A stretch of DNA of 64,000 bases. It comes from Zingiber officinale (lineage: Eukaryota > Streptophyta > Magnoliopsida > Zingiberales > Zingiberaceae). The translations under genes and the position numbers were made by a program. The notes beneath the pieces are model-generated. The model was not told where the DNA came from, made no database searches, and saw only the letters and a list, made by a program, of their open reading frames with translations. The DNA lies in assembly GCF_018446385.1 (NCBI RefSeq), contig NC_055999.1:82909859-82973858 (forward strand). Reading direction: 5' to 3'. This document shows, in pieces, positions 9,745-23,000 of this stretch (position 1 is the stretch's first letter; every line of letters starts with the position of its first letter).

Positions 9745-10345
9745 GAAGCTGCTACATGCTGTAGCAGCTACTGCAGCACATTTTTGCATTAACATCTAGT
9801 TGTTCGAAGATGGTACCATGTGTAGCAACTTTTAAAGAGTAGCTGCTACACTATGTAGCAGTTACTAGCGATTAGCTGCTACTCAATTGCTGCGAAACTC
9901 CAGACACGTAGCTCCATATTGTATAGCAGTTACTACGGATTAGCTGCTACAAGGTGTAGCATCTACTGTAATACATCGTGTAGCAGTTACTGGGGAACTA
10001 CACATTGTGTAGCAGTTACTGCGGATTTGCTGCTATAAGGTGTAGCAGCTACTGTAGCACATCGTGTAGCAGTTGCTGCGGATTAGCTGCTACAAGGTGT
10101 AGCAGCTACTGTAGCATATTGTAGCATTAGCATCAAGTTGCCCGACGATGCTCCCATGTGCAGCTGCTTCTAAAGAGTAATTCCTACACTGTGTAATAGA
10201 TTAGCTGCTACATATTTACGGGTAAACTCTAGATATGTAGCTGTCACATCGTGAAGCAGTTACTGCGGATTAGATGCTATAATATGTAGCAGCTACTCCA
10301 ATGTTGTGAGCTCCCAGAACATGTAGCAGTTACTGTTGATGCAAC
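9745..10345 (-). repeat. GTAGCAGC subrepeat block A (inverted relative to blocks B and C)
   Basis: A dense series of GTAGCAGCTACT / TAGCTGCTACA subrepeats, each itself palindromic, about 30-35 bp apart. The 30 bases at 9746-9775 are the exact reverse complement of 12047-12076 in block B, and the order of spacer motifs is also reversed. Block A is therefore an inverted copy of the B/C type. Confidence 0.85.
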
Positions 10346-11280
10346 TAACAAGCTCCACTCTCTATTAAAAATTATATGGTCAGTAATTTATTATAAAAAA
10401 AATAAATTTATGCATACTCATCAATTTATTTTTGATGACCTACGACATCTGTTCTATTTATCCGTCATGTCCATAGAATGAATACTCATAGCTGTCATTT
10501 ATGAGAGGTATGAGAAGTCATACCTGTCATAAAATATGACTTGCCAAAAAATCAAAAACCCGCTTTGTCAGACGGTCAGCTGTGAATGCGTGAATACAAC
10601 TATTCCTTGTTGGCGTGGGTGCTGGGGTCGAGCGTATTTGCCTTTTGCCACCGTGAATACAACTATTCCAATATTGACTACTAAGCATCGCTATTTTCCT
10701 ATATAACAGAGGTAGCTAGGCTCATTTCTTGACATCCAAAGATAAAATGAGTAGCTTATAAATGGATTGACGGCATTTTCCCCACACCACCTTCACCATT
10801 TATTTTATGGCACCTAGGGTACATCTTCAAGTGTTTCTTGCTGTAGAAGCGGGAATGAGAAAGCACCCATGTTGCCTTCCATGGTATAGTGTATGCTCCC
10901 ATATTCGTAAAGGAATTTCGTTAATGCGAACATCATTGTCTAGCATGGATCAACGTACGTGCCTGGGTTTAGGCTGCTCAAGGAGTGGTCTAAATTCTGT
11001 ACAATTTTCCATGTGTGCAACAAAGAGCATCGATCATTCACCGAGGAATTATCATGGAGTAACAAATAGATTATGGGCTCGATGATCTTCTCTCAACCCT
11101 GAGCAAATGACGTGAGGGACATGTTATCTTTAATTGATAATTTTATATTTACTATGGATTATCTATGTATTATTCTAATTTTATTTCTTTGCTATGTTGT
11201 GATATGTTTATGCAGTAAATTAAAATGGATTCATTATTCAATATCATACTCACGAACAAGGATCAAGGAACATCAGGTCC
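10346..11280 (+). repeat. middle segment M1, homologous to 12241-13115
   Basis: It is not made of subrepeats. It shares ordered blocks with M2: CTATATAACAGAGG (10698 and 12468), ATGAGTAGC (10746 and 12509), and the CGTAAA...TTAATG...AACA stretch (10904 and 12670). An open frame at 10807-11085 has a partial same-frame counterpart in M2. The function is unknown. Confidence 0.65.
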
Positions 11281-12240
11281 ACGTTGTAGCAACTACAACA
11301 TTATAGCTGCTACACCAATGTAGCAACGGGTGGGGTCGGTGAAATGTAATTATACTTAAGTTGATGGTGTAGCAGTTACGGGCCAGTAACAACATATGAC
11401 TTCATGTTGTAGCAGTTATCTATCCGTAGATGCTACAATACAAAGAGAGGCATTATGGAAGGCATCTCAGATCATTAATAGAATAATAGCATATAAATCA
11501 GAATAGTAGCATAAATTCTTCCAACGTGTAGCAGCTTCTCAAAAGTATAAAATGTAGATACCATCTTGTTGATCGTAAACGAAAAAAAACCTACAGACTA
11601 TAGTTGGGGTTGATATAATGAATGAAATGCAGATACCATCTTGTTGATCGTAAACGAAAAAAAAACCTACAGACTATAGTTGGGGTTGATATAATGAATG
11701 GTATAATATTAATATTGTAAATAAAGATAATAACATAACACAAACAAGAGTAGCTTGTAAGTTGTTGCAGCATGTTGTGGCAGCTCACAACTCTGGATTA
11801 GCTGCTACAAAGTGAAGCAGCTAATCCGCAGTAACTGCTACATGTTGTATTAGCACACATATCGGGAGCATCTACTACAATGTGTAGCAGCTAATCCGCA
11901 CTAACTGTTACACGATGTGGCAGCTCACGTGTCTGTGGTTTCTTAGAACATGTGTAGTAGCTAATCCGTAGTAACTACTACATAGCTACTCTTGAGAAGC
12001 TGCTACACGTTGTAGCATCATCTGACAACTACGTGCTGCAAGGTGATGCAGTAGCTGCTACAGCATGTAGCAGCTTGAAAGTGATGATACATTATCTGTA
12101 GCAGCTTTGCTCTAAGTCCAAATAGGCTTACCAAGTAACTGCTATATGTTGTAGTAGTTTACTATCCAAGTAGCTGCTACATGTTGTAGCAGCAAAATTT
12201 CCACGTATCTGCTCCACGTTGTAGCAGGTAAGGGTATTAG
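11281..12240 (+). repeat. GTAGCAGC subrepeat block B
   Basis: Same subrepeats as block A but in the opposite orientation. The part at 11762-12080 is collinear with 13440-13790 in block C. A tandem duplication of about 75 bp (unit containing CATCTTGTTGATCGTAAACG) lies at about 11560-11700. Confidence 0.85.
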
Positions 12241-13115
12241 TTGCTTTAATAACATGTTGTATTTAGGAAGTGTACAGTGCAACATAAATCTTTGAGTGCC
12301 CCTAGAATAATTACTCATAGCAGTCATTGCCCCCTAGAATGACCACTCATAACAGCCATCACTCAATAGCTACTCATAGCTGTTATAAATCATAACCCGT
12401 GACTAGTTGTCTAATATGTTATTTTGTCAGAAGGGCAACTGTGGGCTCGTGACTACACCTGATTTCCTATATAACAGAGGGTCGTAACGTTCATGAATGT
12501 CACAAAGGAAAATGAGTAGCAGATTCATGGATTGGCCATATTTTCTCGGCACTATCTTTGTCATTCCTTTCACGCCATCCTCTATAAATCTTGAAGTGTA
12601 TCAAGCTCCCAAATCGGGAAAGCCAAAGCGGTCAAGTAGCCTTCCACGCTCTATAGTATGCTTCCATAATCGTAAACATATTTCCTTAATGTGAACACCA
12701 TCGTCTAGCTCCCATCAACATACGCGTACGATGGTCGACTGCTCATGCAAAGGTCTAACTTTTGCCTCAAATCATGTGTGTGTGACGAAGGGCCTCTGTA
12801 ATGCCCCGAGGAATCCTCATGGAGTAACCATAGGATTCTCTTGTCCTCGGATTTTTCCCATCCTCGACCAAATGACATGAGTGACATGGAAAATAAGACA
12901 TGGTGTATTATGTTTAGAATATGGAGTATGTTGATCAAGGGAGATCGTTCATGGAGATTACTGTGGATGCAACTCGACCAATACAAAAATGACACAATCT
13001 GTGAGAACAATGTGAACGCTCCTAGGGTTTCTGAACACTGTGTTCATATTAAACTTATGATATAATCGAAATGTAATTTTATTCACAATCTGTCGTTTAT
13101 TTTCTTACCTTTTAA
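12241..13115 (+). repeat. middle segment M2, homologous to 10346-11280
   Basis: See M1. Order and orientation of shared blocks are the same, so M1+B and M2+C look like a tandem duplication of a unit of about 1.9 kb. No intact gene is seen. Confidence 0.65.
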
Positions 13116-14175
13116 AGCATTGTAGCAGTTAACATTTCAAGTCGCTGCTACAGTGTTGTAGCAGTAAACCATGACAGTTACTGCCACTGTTGGAGACAGA
13201 AACGATTGCAGTAGATATTTTAGCGTTGTAGCAGGTATCATTCCACGTAGCTGCTACAACGTTATAACAGCTAACCGTCGAGTTAGCTGCTTGATATTAG
13301 ATGGTACATGGTTATCATCTGTATGTCAGTAATGTAGAGGTGGTAAGCACAACAACAACTGTGAGATTGAAGACGTCGGTGAAATGAGAATAGACGAGGG
13401 CGATATAGAGAGCGGCGAGATAGGGATTGACGTGCCAAGTAGTTTGCAGCGCCTTTGCTTATTAGTTGCTGCAACATGTTGTCGCAGCTCACAATTGTGG
13501 AGTAGCTTCTACAAAGGGAAGCAGTTAAGCCGCAGTAACTGCTACACGTTGTGTTAGCACATATATCGGGAGCAGCTGCTACAATGTGTAGCAACTAATC
13601 CACAGTAACTACTACACGATGTGTCAGCTCACGGTATGTGGTTTCTTCAAAAATGTGTAGCAGCTAATTCATAGTAACTGCTACACAGTGTAGCAGCTAC
13701 TCTTGAGAAGCTGATACACATTGTAGCAGCATCTGACAACTACCTGTTGTAAGGTTCTACAGTAGCTGCTACAACATGTAGCAGCTTGTGCGTGATTTAT
13801 ACGTTATCTGATAAACCATGTAAAAGCTAAAATTAGGTGATCTAAATAAAAAACTGAGATGGAGAAAGCAAAGCATGACACTGTAAGACTGGGAAAATAA
13901 TTTTTAATCAAGTTGATATACATAATATGAAAACATGGCTACTGGATTAATCTCTGCTAGAAAATAGGGCTGATAGAAACACGACTTACCAAGTTAACTG
14001 CTACAAGGTGTCGCAGCTACACGGAGAGTTAATTGCTACACGTTGTAGCAGCTACCTCTCCATGTAGCTGCTACACCATGTTGCTGCAAAGGAAAGTCCA
14101 AGTGACTGCAAGCGGTTGTTGCATAAATCGTTTAGACCTTCTACGACGACCAATCCAAGTCAGATGCTACAAGGG
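13116..14175 (+). repeat. GTAGCAGC subrepeat block C
   Basis: Subrepeats as in block B, densest at 13116-13290, 13440-13790 and 13985-14060. It decays towards 14175. Confidence 0.8.
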
Positions 14176-14660
14176 CGGTTTCCTGCGAAGTAGTTGATGC
14201 AACGTTTAGAAGCGAAGCAAAGGCGCGGTGTATCTTTATACAATTATTTCAGCTAGCGCCTTTACCAATTTTTGTAGGCAATAACGGTGTGGATTAACAC
14301 AGCAACTGTGCGATTGAAGGCGCCGGAGAATTTTCCTACCAGGAGCGCAAGGGATGAGGGACGACGGAGGACGTTGAAGGAGGGAGTGAGCGAGGGAGAG
14401 AGAGAGCGGCGAGAGAAATTTTAATATTAAACTTTCCCGATTTTCACTCGCGAGGTCGGTCGGATGACGGAGACGGAGGTTACAAATGGGAGAGAGAGAG
14501 AGAGAGCGCGGGGAGGGAGATTTCAATTTGGGTATTTCCGCCGCTAAAGTTTTGAATAGAGACCCGAAGGGGAGAGAGAATAAAAAGAATATTTTATTTA
14601 TAGGAAAACCGAGCTGACAATTCTACGCCTATGCATCGCTCACGGGCGCATACAAAATAT
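14176..14660 (+). other. GA-rich, GC-richer stretch without a gene
   Basis: Purine-rich sequence with GAGAGAGA runs near 14396-14410 and 14490-14510. It may be the outer end of the GTAGCAGC element. No coding frame is convincing. Confidence 0.4.
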
Positions 14661-14670
14661 CACCCAAAGA

Positions 14671-14718
14671 ATGAATATATATATATATATATCACAGTTT
14701 CTGTTATTTTGCGACGGG

Positions 14719-14764
<46 letters not shown>

Positions 14765-14812
14765 TTTATTGCAGTAAGATGACAAATCAAAAAATATCTA
14801 CCCAACGGGACT

Positions 14813-14850
<38 letters not shown>

Positions 14851-14910
14851 ATTGCAGTAAGATGACAAATCAGAAAATATCTACCCAACGGGACTGGTTC
14901 GTGTTGAGTC

Positions 14911-14958
<48 letters not shown>

Positions 14959-15007
14959 TATTGCACTAAGATGACAAATCAGAAAATATCTACCCAACGG
15001 GACTGGT
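14671..15007 (+). repeat. (TA)n microsatellites alternating with a 47-50 bp module, three copies
   Basis: TA runs lie at about 14673-14691, 14721-14755, 14815-14847 and 14915-14953. Each of the last three is paired with a module of the pattern ATTGCAGTAAGATGACAAAT...CCAACGGGACTGG (about 14767-14815, 14851-14897, 14959-15007). The modules are nearly identical, so the block grew by duplication. Confidence 0.85.
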
Positions 15008-15225
15008 TCCTGTTGAGTCAACGCGGGGACATGCTGGTGCTGTTCCTACTGGATGGAATGTAGGTGGAGTACGGAAGGCGGCAGCTTTGAAGATAGTTGA
15101 TGCCGATCTCCTCCTTATCCCTCCATCTTCCGTTCGATTCCCGTTTCTCTCTCAGAACCGACGCATCCTTCGCTTCCTCCCTCCCACCATTTCTAAGCAA
15201 GACACAGAAAAGCTAAGTCATCGCC
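15008..15225 (+). promoter_or_regulatory. presumed promoter/5' UTR of the WD40 gene
   Basis: It includes a pyrimidine-rich stretch (about 15108-15185, many CTCC/TTCC), typical of plant core promoters and 5' UTRs. I see no clear TATA box close to the ATG; the TA microsatellites end about 270 bases upstream. Confidence 0.4.
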
Positions 15226-18200
15226 ATGGAGCCGCCCCTCTCTCAGCTCGAAGCAAGGTTCTCTCCCTCTCCTTTTCTTAATTCCCAAATCGCCCGCCTT
15301 CAGTTTTGTTGGGTGTTGGTTGATGCTGCAATTGAATCGGATGGGTTTCTTGGTCCTTTATCTAGACCTTCCATTTTCCGGCAGTTTTTTTTTTCCCACT
15401 TATAGCTGTTAGGGAAGTTGAAAGATGCAACTTTCACTTTGAATTCCGACAGTCTTTGATTTTATTGTTTAAATAATGATATAGAGATTCTTTGAGATAC
15501 CTCGAGCTGGTGTGGCCTTTATTCCAAATGAAGCATTTAGATGGGCATATGGGTCGTCGTCCCCCTTCCTCACACCGGCAATGGCGGAAATTCTCGCTCT
15601 TGAAGCATTTAGATGGGCATATGGGTCGTCGTCCCCCTTCCTCACACCGGCAATGGCGGAAATTCTCGCTCTAGAATAACATTTCTCGATGACGCTGGAT
15701 GAAAGAGGATAGTCTAAAATCGGAACTTGGAAACAGACTTGGATTTGTTAGAATGATTTCTCAACTGGGCTTCAACAATAACGCAGTCAAGTCCTCAATA
15801 GACCAGGAGTTTCTGTCATCCCATTGGAATGGACCTGATAACTAAACACTTTCTATTATTTAGTACAACTACTTTCCTGCGTTGTTTGCAAGTTCTTATC
15901 TTCACTTCATTTGTGTTCTATTGCGTCTCGATATGGTGTTTGTGTGGAACTGTCACAAGTTCATATTATGTTATGCAACTGTTAAAGATTGACTTGGAGG
16001 TAAATACATGCACACATTTATGTTTATAATAACTGAGTAAAATATACTTTAGTTTTCAATGTGTTGATATTCTAATTTACCTATTTCCTTTCAGCCTGTT
16101 GGTCTTGTCTGAAAACTATTGTTCATCATCAAGTGTATTTATCTTGCATTGAGCTTTGGATTATTCTTTTTATTAGTTCCTTTTTGGAGCATTTGCTCAT
16201 GAACTTGTGCCCTTTCACACTAAGCTAATTATGCACAGTGCACCATCTCTTGCATTATGTTACCGATGTCTTTTTCAATAGGAATCTGCCAATGTAATAT
16301 GTGAACATCCCCATGTTCTTTATTGTACATTTCAGTGACAATTAGATTCATTTGTAATTGGTTAACACCTTTTATATTAGGTGAAGATGCACATAACATT
16401 TACTTCTGGGTATGTTCACAAATAATGTGATTGAATTTTTATTTTTGATTTGATTTGATTGTTTTCCTGTGAAGGTATCTTAATGCATGCCAGATGCAGA
16501 AGGTCATACCAAATTCTTTGATGTCGTTCAGTTTATCAAAGGTAATTTCTTTGTCAAAATGGGCATATTTTCTTTATATCATTTGGTGAATTACTTTGGA
16601 AATATTTCACTGGATCTTATTAAACACAGTTGATTTATTTTTGTCCAATTCCTGATGATAGCATTTATATTTGTTCAGTGGAATATTTATGTCAAGTTTA
16701 AAGTTTTGTATTTGTTTCTAGTTTTTTTTGTCATTATTTGGTGGTTGTAGACTAATACAGGCATATTTACTTTTTTCTCATTTGATTAGAAGAGCAAAAA
16801 ACCTTAGCTAAAAGCCTAAAACTATTATCAGATATACAGGATACAAGTTATGCATATGCAATCCTGAAATAGTCACTGTGCTATCACATACATAACCAAT
16901 TATCTGCTTTGCCATTGAAACATTTCAATTGTCTACACGATCCTGCATTAACTTTATGCTGATGGTACACTGACTGTGTTGGTTCAGCAATGTTCTGAAC
17001 CTGACAGTGCATACTAATTAAATAAATGTTTACTTGATAAATATCACTTACCACTTGGACACTTTCTCTTTGTCTCGAAAATATATCCTCATAATGGATT
17101 CTTATTGAAATTTAGAGTGAACACAGCTCTGAGACTGTTTAAACCATTCATGGTTTATTTCCCTTAGAGAAGGTCGTGAAATTCTGAAAGAAAGAACGTA
17201 ATGGGACATATTTTAATTCTAGTATTGTTCTTTATTCTACAAGTCATTTTCTTGGGTATGCCATCAAAGTCTCTTGCCACTTTTGTCCCCATTGATTAGC
17301 TGAAAGAAAAAAAAATGCTAGGTCCTGGTTCAAGGATGAATAAAAGATATGAAAAATAGTGCATGTGAACCTTGAGAGTAAATAAGGTTTTCCATTATAA
17401 ATATCTACATGAAGTCAAATGCTTGTAGCTGTGCGAAGTAGTGAATCAGTTATTGATATCCTGACTAAAGAAATATCAATGTGCTCAGATGATTTGTCAT
17501 GTCCTCTTTAAGGCTTTCAACATTACACTTTTGTATTCCAAGTTGCATCTTTATTGACTAAGGGTCTCTATGTAGTCTCATTTGTAAATTTTAATGGTTT
17601 TCATGGGTTTTCAATGTAATAATTTATCTATTTAACTTTTTGAGTCTTGTAATCTCACTCCAGGGTTCCTACGTGATTAGATGCAGAATTATGAATCTTG
17701 GTCTTACTACTCTAAGGTTAACTCTATGTGGTCTTTGATACAAGAAGTATGCATCTAAATGATACCCTTTCTGATTCTAATAATTAGATTGTAAAAGTCT
17801 CTTGCTATTATTTACAAGCCCATGGTCCTTTTCTTGTTTGACTATGATTAAGTCCTTGTTTATGTGACAGTCTGCATTTTTCTATTATTAAGCCATTTGT
17901 CTAGATTCAATATGGATACAATTTTTAAGCTCACCAAGTGATGCCTATGTACATCTTTCTTTTCTTTCTATTCCTCTTTTCCCTTAGGTTTATTAAAGGT
18001 GAGGTTGAATATTTATTACTTTCAGGCAAAATATCAAAAAGAGCACTTTGGTCAATGCATTTTGGAAATCTTTATTGACCACTTGGCATCATTGGATATT
18101 CCCCCACTTATAGCTATGTTATCGGAAAGTTTATCTGACATTGATGCAATTAATATACGACAAAAATCATCTAATGTTTCATTGGATGGGGAAGGCCTTC

Positions 18201-19975
18201 TACTTCTATTCCAGTCTATCAACAAAAAGCTTCGAATTATTGATCTCATTAATTCTTCATCGTGGAAAGATGTTCTCCGGTATGCTTTTGTACAATCTTT
18301 TTGGCATTATATATTATAAGATTCTAAAATAACAATTTGATATGTTGGAATCAGCTACGCCTTGTATTGTAATGATGATCAATTGAACTTTAAGGAACAT
18401 TAGTAATTGCAACAGCTGTCACATGCTACAACAATATTACATGACTTTAATAAGCATCATTTTATGTTTTGTGTTGATTCTTCATAGGAAAAGTTTCCGT
18501 AGGGTGTCTTTGGGTTTTATTTTTTCCTAGAGGATGCCTTACACTCCCTTCTTTATCCAAAGGGTGCCCCACCCTCATGTGAAAAATCATGCCTCTAAAC
18601 CGACCAAAATTCACCATTTATTTGCCTTGAAAAACTTGAATTGGCTTCCAAACCGACTCAATCGATTTGCTCAAACCCCGCATTTGTCCCTCTTTGCCTT
18701 AATTGACATCGTCGATTCCCCTTCTCAAGCCTTTCTTTTTTCCTCTTCTTTCTCCTCTCTTCTACCTCCTTCATCTCTTCTGCTCCGCTCCACCAACAAC
18801 AAAAGCTTTCTTCTTTCACTTCTTCCACTTCCTCTTTTGCCACAACTTTGCATTGACTCATCGAGACTCAAAACTTGAGAGTGAGAGGTGCCTACCTCAT
18901 GGATGAGCTTCACCTTATAACACATTTTTGTAATTGGAATTCTGTGAACAAATGGCTATAAAAGTTGTAATAAAGTGATCATATAAGTCCTATTATATGT
19001 TTATGCGTAAGTAAAGTGTTAATGCGATAGTCATCCCTTTGCCTTGATACTTGTCATTTTCTAAATATTTTTGATAATTAAAATATTTTTAAATTAAATT
19101 AGTTAAATATTTGGTATGATGGCCTTGAATCATGCATAGCATAGGTCAATTACCACCATGGTTCGTCGAAATGGACGTGGAACGGCCGGAATAGGCATTC
19201 TGACACAAGAAGGCCTCACGTCGTTCCAAAGTTTTGGTAAATAATGTGGCTTGCTTTGGGACGCTGTTCTCAGATGTTATAACAGTAAAAGAACGGAACG
19301 ATCGGAATAGAACAATCTGAATGATGTACTGTTAGGGTTAATCAGAGACAATTCCTCTTAATTATATTCATTACTCGACTCTTCTAGGACAACCACTCGC
19401 GGCCTCTTCTCCGGTAGCGGCTCACGGCGCTAGACTGTCGATGGAGGTTATTCTCCAACTGCTCGCAATGGAAAAGAACGAGGAGTGTCAGCCGACGGTG
19501 AAGCCCGCAGTGTGTCGGGGAGGAAAACAAACTGCAGCAGAGGGAAACTGTGCGGCGGCCGGGGATGATTGTCGTCAGCTATTCGTAGCAGAGCGATGCC
19601 AGGTCGAACCGTGATGGCGAAACAATGTTGTGCATGAGAGACACAATTTTAATTAAAACATGAGGTTTTAATTAAAACTATATGTTAATAATCTAATCAA
19701 CTCCCAACTTTAAATTCTGAAGATTCCTAAATACCTATTATTATTGATTATTAAACTTATTTAAGCAAAATTTTAAATGGAAAAATATTTATAAACTCTC
19801 TCTCTCTCTCTATATATATATATATGCTGCGTGCTGCACACCTAGTGTAATTTTTTTTTAAACCTTAAGGTTTAGGGATTAAGTATAGTATTTAGGGTTT
19901 GGGAAGTGAAAAAAAAAAAAAAAAAGGAATACACTAGGGGTGCAAGCACCATAAGATGGGCAATATCTTACCTCC

Positions 19976-20008
<33 letters not shown>

Positions 20009-23000
20009 ACCTGCGTCGAGACCGTTCCGTGAAGTGACATTGGAATTGGAATGGTCCATGATGGCTGCCTTCTTGCGAACCATGATTACCTTTGAGTTGG
20101 GTCTAGATTGATCTTGGGTTTGAAGCTTATCTTATCAACACGAGCACGACCCTAAGCATGAAGTAGCATACTTTTCAAATCTTGGTAGTGACAAAGAGGT
20201 CAAACCTACCCTTTGACGAGTTCCACAAGCCTATGGAATTGAAGAAGAGATTGTAGGATTATGTGCAATGCGACTCACTAGCATCTTCCACCTCTATGCA
20301 AAATGCAGAAACAAATTTGCAAAATCATTATTGCTAGTGGGAACTACTTGGATGTTTTTTCCATACGTGCCCCTTGCTAGGATTTAGGCCACTCCTGAAC
20401 CACACCCAAGCCTCCATAAGGTAGCATAAGGAAATTAGACTTCCCTTTTGGTTGCACAAATCTATTTGGTTCGTATAGAGATAGATCCATATAAGAATAA
20501 AATATGATGTGGTTTCCTTCCCATGAGTATGAATTATTCCATCCTTGGTCAACCCTCACTTTACAATCTTTCTGTTATTCACTACAAATGAGAAAACATC
20601 TTTCTTTAACATAATGACCAAAATGTTTGATTGTACCAGATATCCCTCTTCTTTGCTATCTTAGATTAAAAGAACAAGAAAAGGGTGATGGTACCATTAG
20701 TGATCCAGAATTTTACACAGGCCCAAGCGACTTATCAAGGTATTTTTTCCCCTGAGGTTAGGGAGATTCTAGATGAGTTTTAAAATACAACTTCTGAAAA
20801 ATTGCCAAATGAACTTCCACCTAACATGCTATAGATTTGATCCCAAGACTACAGTTACCTAGTTTGTCATTTGGCAAACTTGCTTACAATAATTCAGAAG
20901 GTGAAATCTCATTAATCCAATTCCCTTAACTTCCACTTCACATTCGTCTCAGTCACTAGAGTACATTACTAAACGCATCAGACATAACCATGCTGTTTAC
21001 AAGAGGAAAATCACATTAGCTAATAAGCATATAAAATTTAGCGGATGTAGTCGCAAGTTTAAGATGTAGAAGATTATGTGCTTGTCCACATTCACCTTCA
21101 AAAAGCTTCATGCTTGCTCTTTCAGTTCATTCCAAATTGTATGGAAAATTAGAATTAATGCATATGTTGTTGACTTGTCTACTAATTTGGACATCTACTT
21201 TTTAATGTAGAGGACTTACTGAGGTACGGAGGGACATTAAAACCTTCCTTGGTTTGTTGATTTGCCTACGAGTCGCGTATCGACGATGTTAGCTCACACT
21301 CTCATTTGTGGCATATCCTTCTCTTTAAGTTGAGTGAATTGTGGATTTTCATATTGTGATATTTCCAGACAAAAGCACCCACCAAAACCCTAATCGTTGG
21401 AAAGAGTTTCTAGAAATTGAAGATGTTTGGAACATTGAGGATGAGTTTTAACGATTTTCCCCTGGGCTTCTTGAAGAAATAGAGCAACAATTGTGTGATT
21501 TAGCTAGATAAGCACCACTACTTCGTACCTTTATGTGGCGTTGCCACTTTGTACCTATGTGCAATGCCGCTAGACTTGATTTGTTAGTTCTATCTCTCTA
21601 CTCAACATAGTCGAGTTCTTCTAATATGGGTGAGAATAATGCAGAGAAAAACAATAAATTAACTCTAAAAAACAATTAATTGAAGATAATAAATTGGAGA
21701 TTAATTCAAGATTGGTGTATTCACAATAAAAGAAAATAAACTAGAAAACATTAGAGATTGGCACATCTGCGGCAAATTTTAAATTTGATTTTTGTTGTTT
21801 GGTAATTAATAGTCAATTAGCATTTTCTATTTTTGTAATAAATAGAGAATAACTATAATGTCAATTAAGTCTAACATACTTGCTTTATTTAAAATAATTA
21901 TTTCCACATTCATTACTGAGTCAATTATATAAAAGAAGTCCAGATTTTGTGATTTTTTGAATTAATATAATTTTCAATTTTACATCTGGGGCCTCCATCA
22001 ATTGCTTGATACATACTGAATGATTTGGTTTCACAAAAGGCAAAAAGGTCTCACTGCCAGTGGGATGATGCACCACAATTGGTTTTTGTTGGAATCGTAT
22101 TGGCTACACAAACATCAATGCTTGAAATTCATGTTGTCTATTTCTAAAGGAGCACTTTCAAAAGTAACCCACAAACATAGCAGATTTAATATCAAATTAG
22201 GGATTATTGTGACAAGTTGTTTATTGAGAAAGGATGGATGGTAGTAATTTAGGCATTTGTTAAAGTATGTTTAAATTAAATCAGAGTGGGTAGTTATGGA
22301 AGTGTTTTGTAGCAACAAATATTGCTTTATGGTATTTCTTCAACTTTTCAAGCTAATTGAGACATTAAATATTATTAATGGCATGATTTTTTTTTGTGTT
22401 TCTAGTGATATTTGCCAAAGAGGTACAACATGCCAGATTTTGAACCTTCGTTTCTCTCCTATTAGGAAGCTCAACATGACTGGGAAGTTCATGGAGTTAC
22501 AAACACTTAATTTAGATTCAAGTGTTCATTTGACCAGTTTCCACATCAATTGTTTTAGTTGCATGCCAAAGCTAATGAGGTTATCAATGTGCGAAACAAG
22601 GGTTGCCAACCTTTGGGTGACTAGTGCTGCACTTTCAAAACTTCATTCCTTGTCAGAACTCCGCTTCCAGAATTGTTCTTGTTGTCTTGATACTGGACCA
22701 TGCCTAACGTTTGGTGGAGTGTTTAGAATGGTAAATGATAATAAGTGCTCAAAGCAGCAATCATCTTCCTACTTTGGAGGACAATGTATTGGTACTGAAA
22801 ACAATTTAAAACAGACTATTGCGCAGTCTGTAGATAATGCTTTCAACAGCCTTTCTTCTAAGAATTGCTTGTTGACAAGTAATGAAATGCTTGAAAGCAC
22901 TACTGAGGAATTATCAGATGAAAGTGATCCAGAATTTTCTGATATCTTTACTGAGTTCTGTAGGCAAAACAATCCAAACTCAATGCTTAGTCCATCTAAA

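Larger units (their letters stand above)
18280..22405 (+). other. intron 3 of the WD40 gene, enlarged by insertions
   Basis: A 4.1 kb intron. It holds a TIR-bounded insertion (about 19152-20085) with a MITE inside. 18480-18900 is C/T-rich with a small open frame. 20100-22300 is plain AT-rich sequence, including a T-rich tract before the acceptor. I see no splice-compatible exon inside it, and exon 3 joins exon 4 in frame. Confidence 0.6.

Noticed and set aside
9745-14175. Centromeric or subtelomeric satellite
   Set aside because: The units are short, variable and inverted between blocks, not a head-to-tail satellite of fixed length.
14671-14865. A frame with YIYIYI repeats
   Set aside because: It is a translated TA microsatellite.
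18534-18878. A 114-residue frame in intron 3
   Set aside because: Low-complexity C/T-rich sequence; no splice sites fit it to the host gene and no domain is seen.
22020-22244. Possible extra exon of the WD40 gene
   Set aside because: Exon 3 joins exon 4 in frame without it, and its frame has no suitable splice sites or similarity that I can see.
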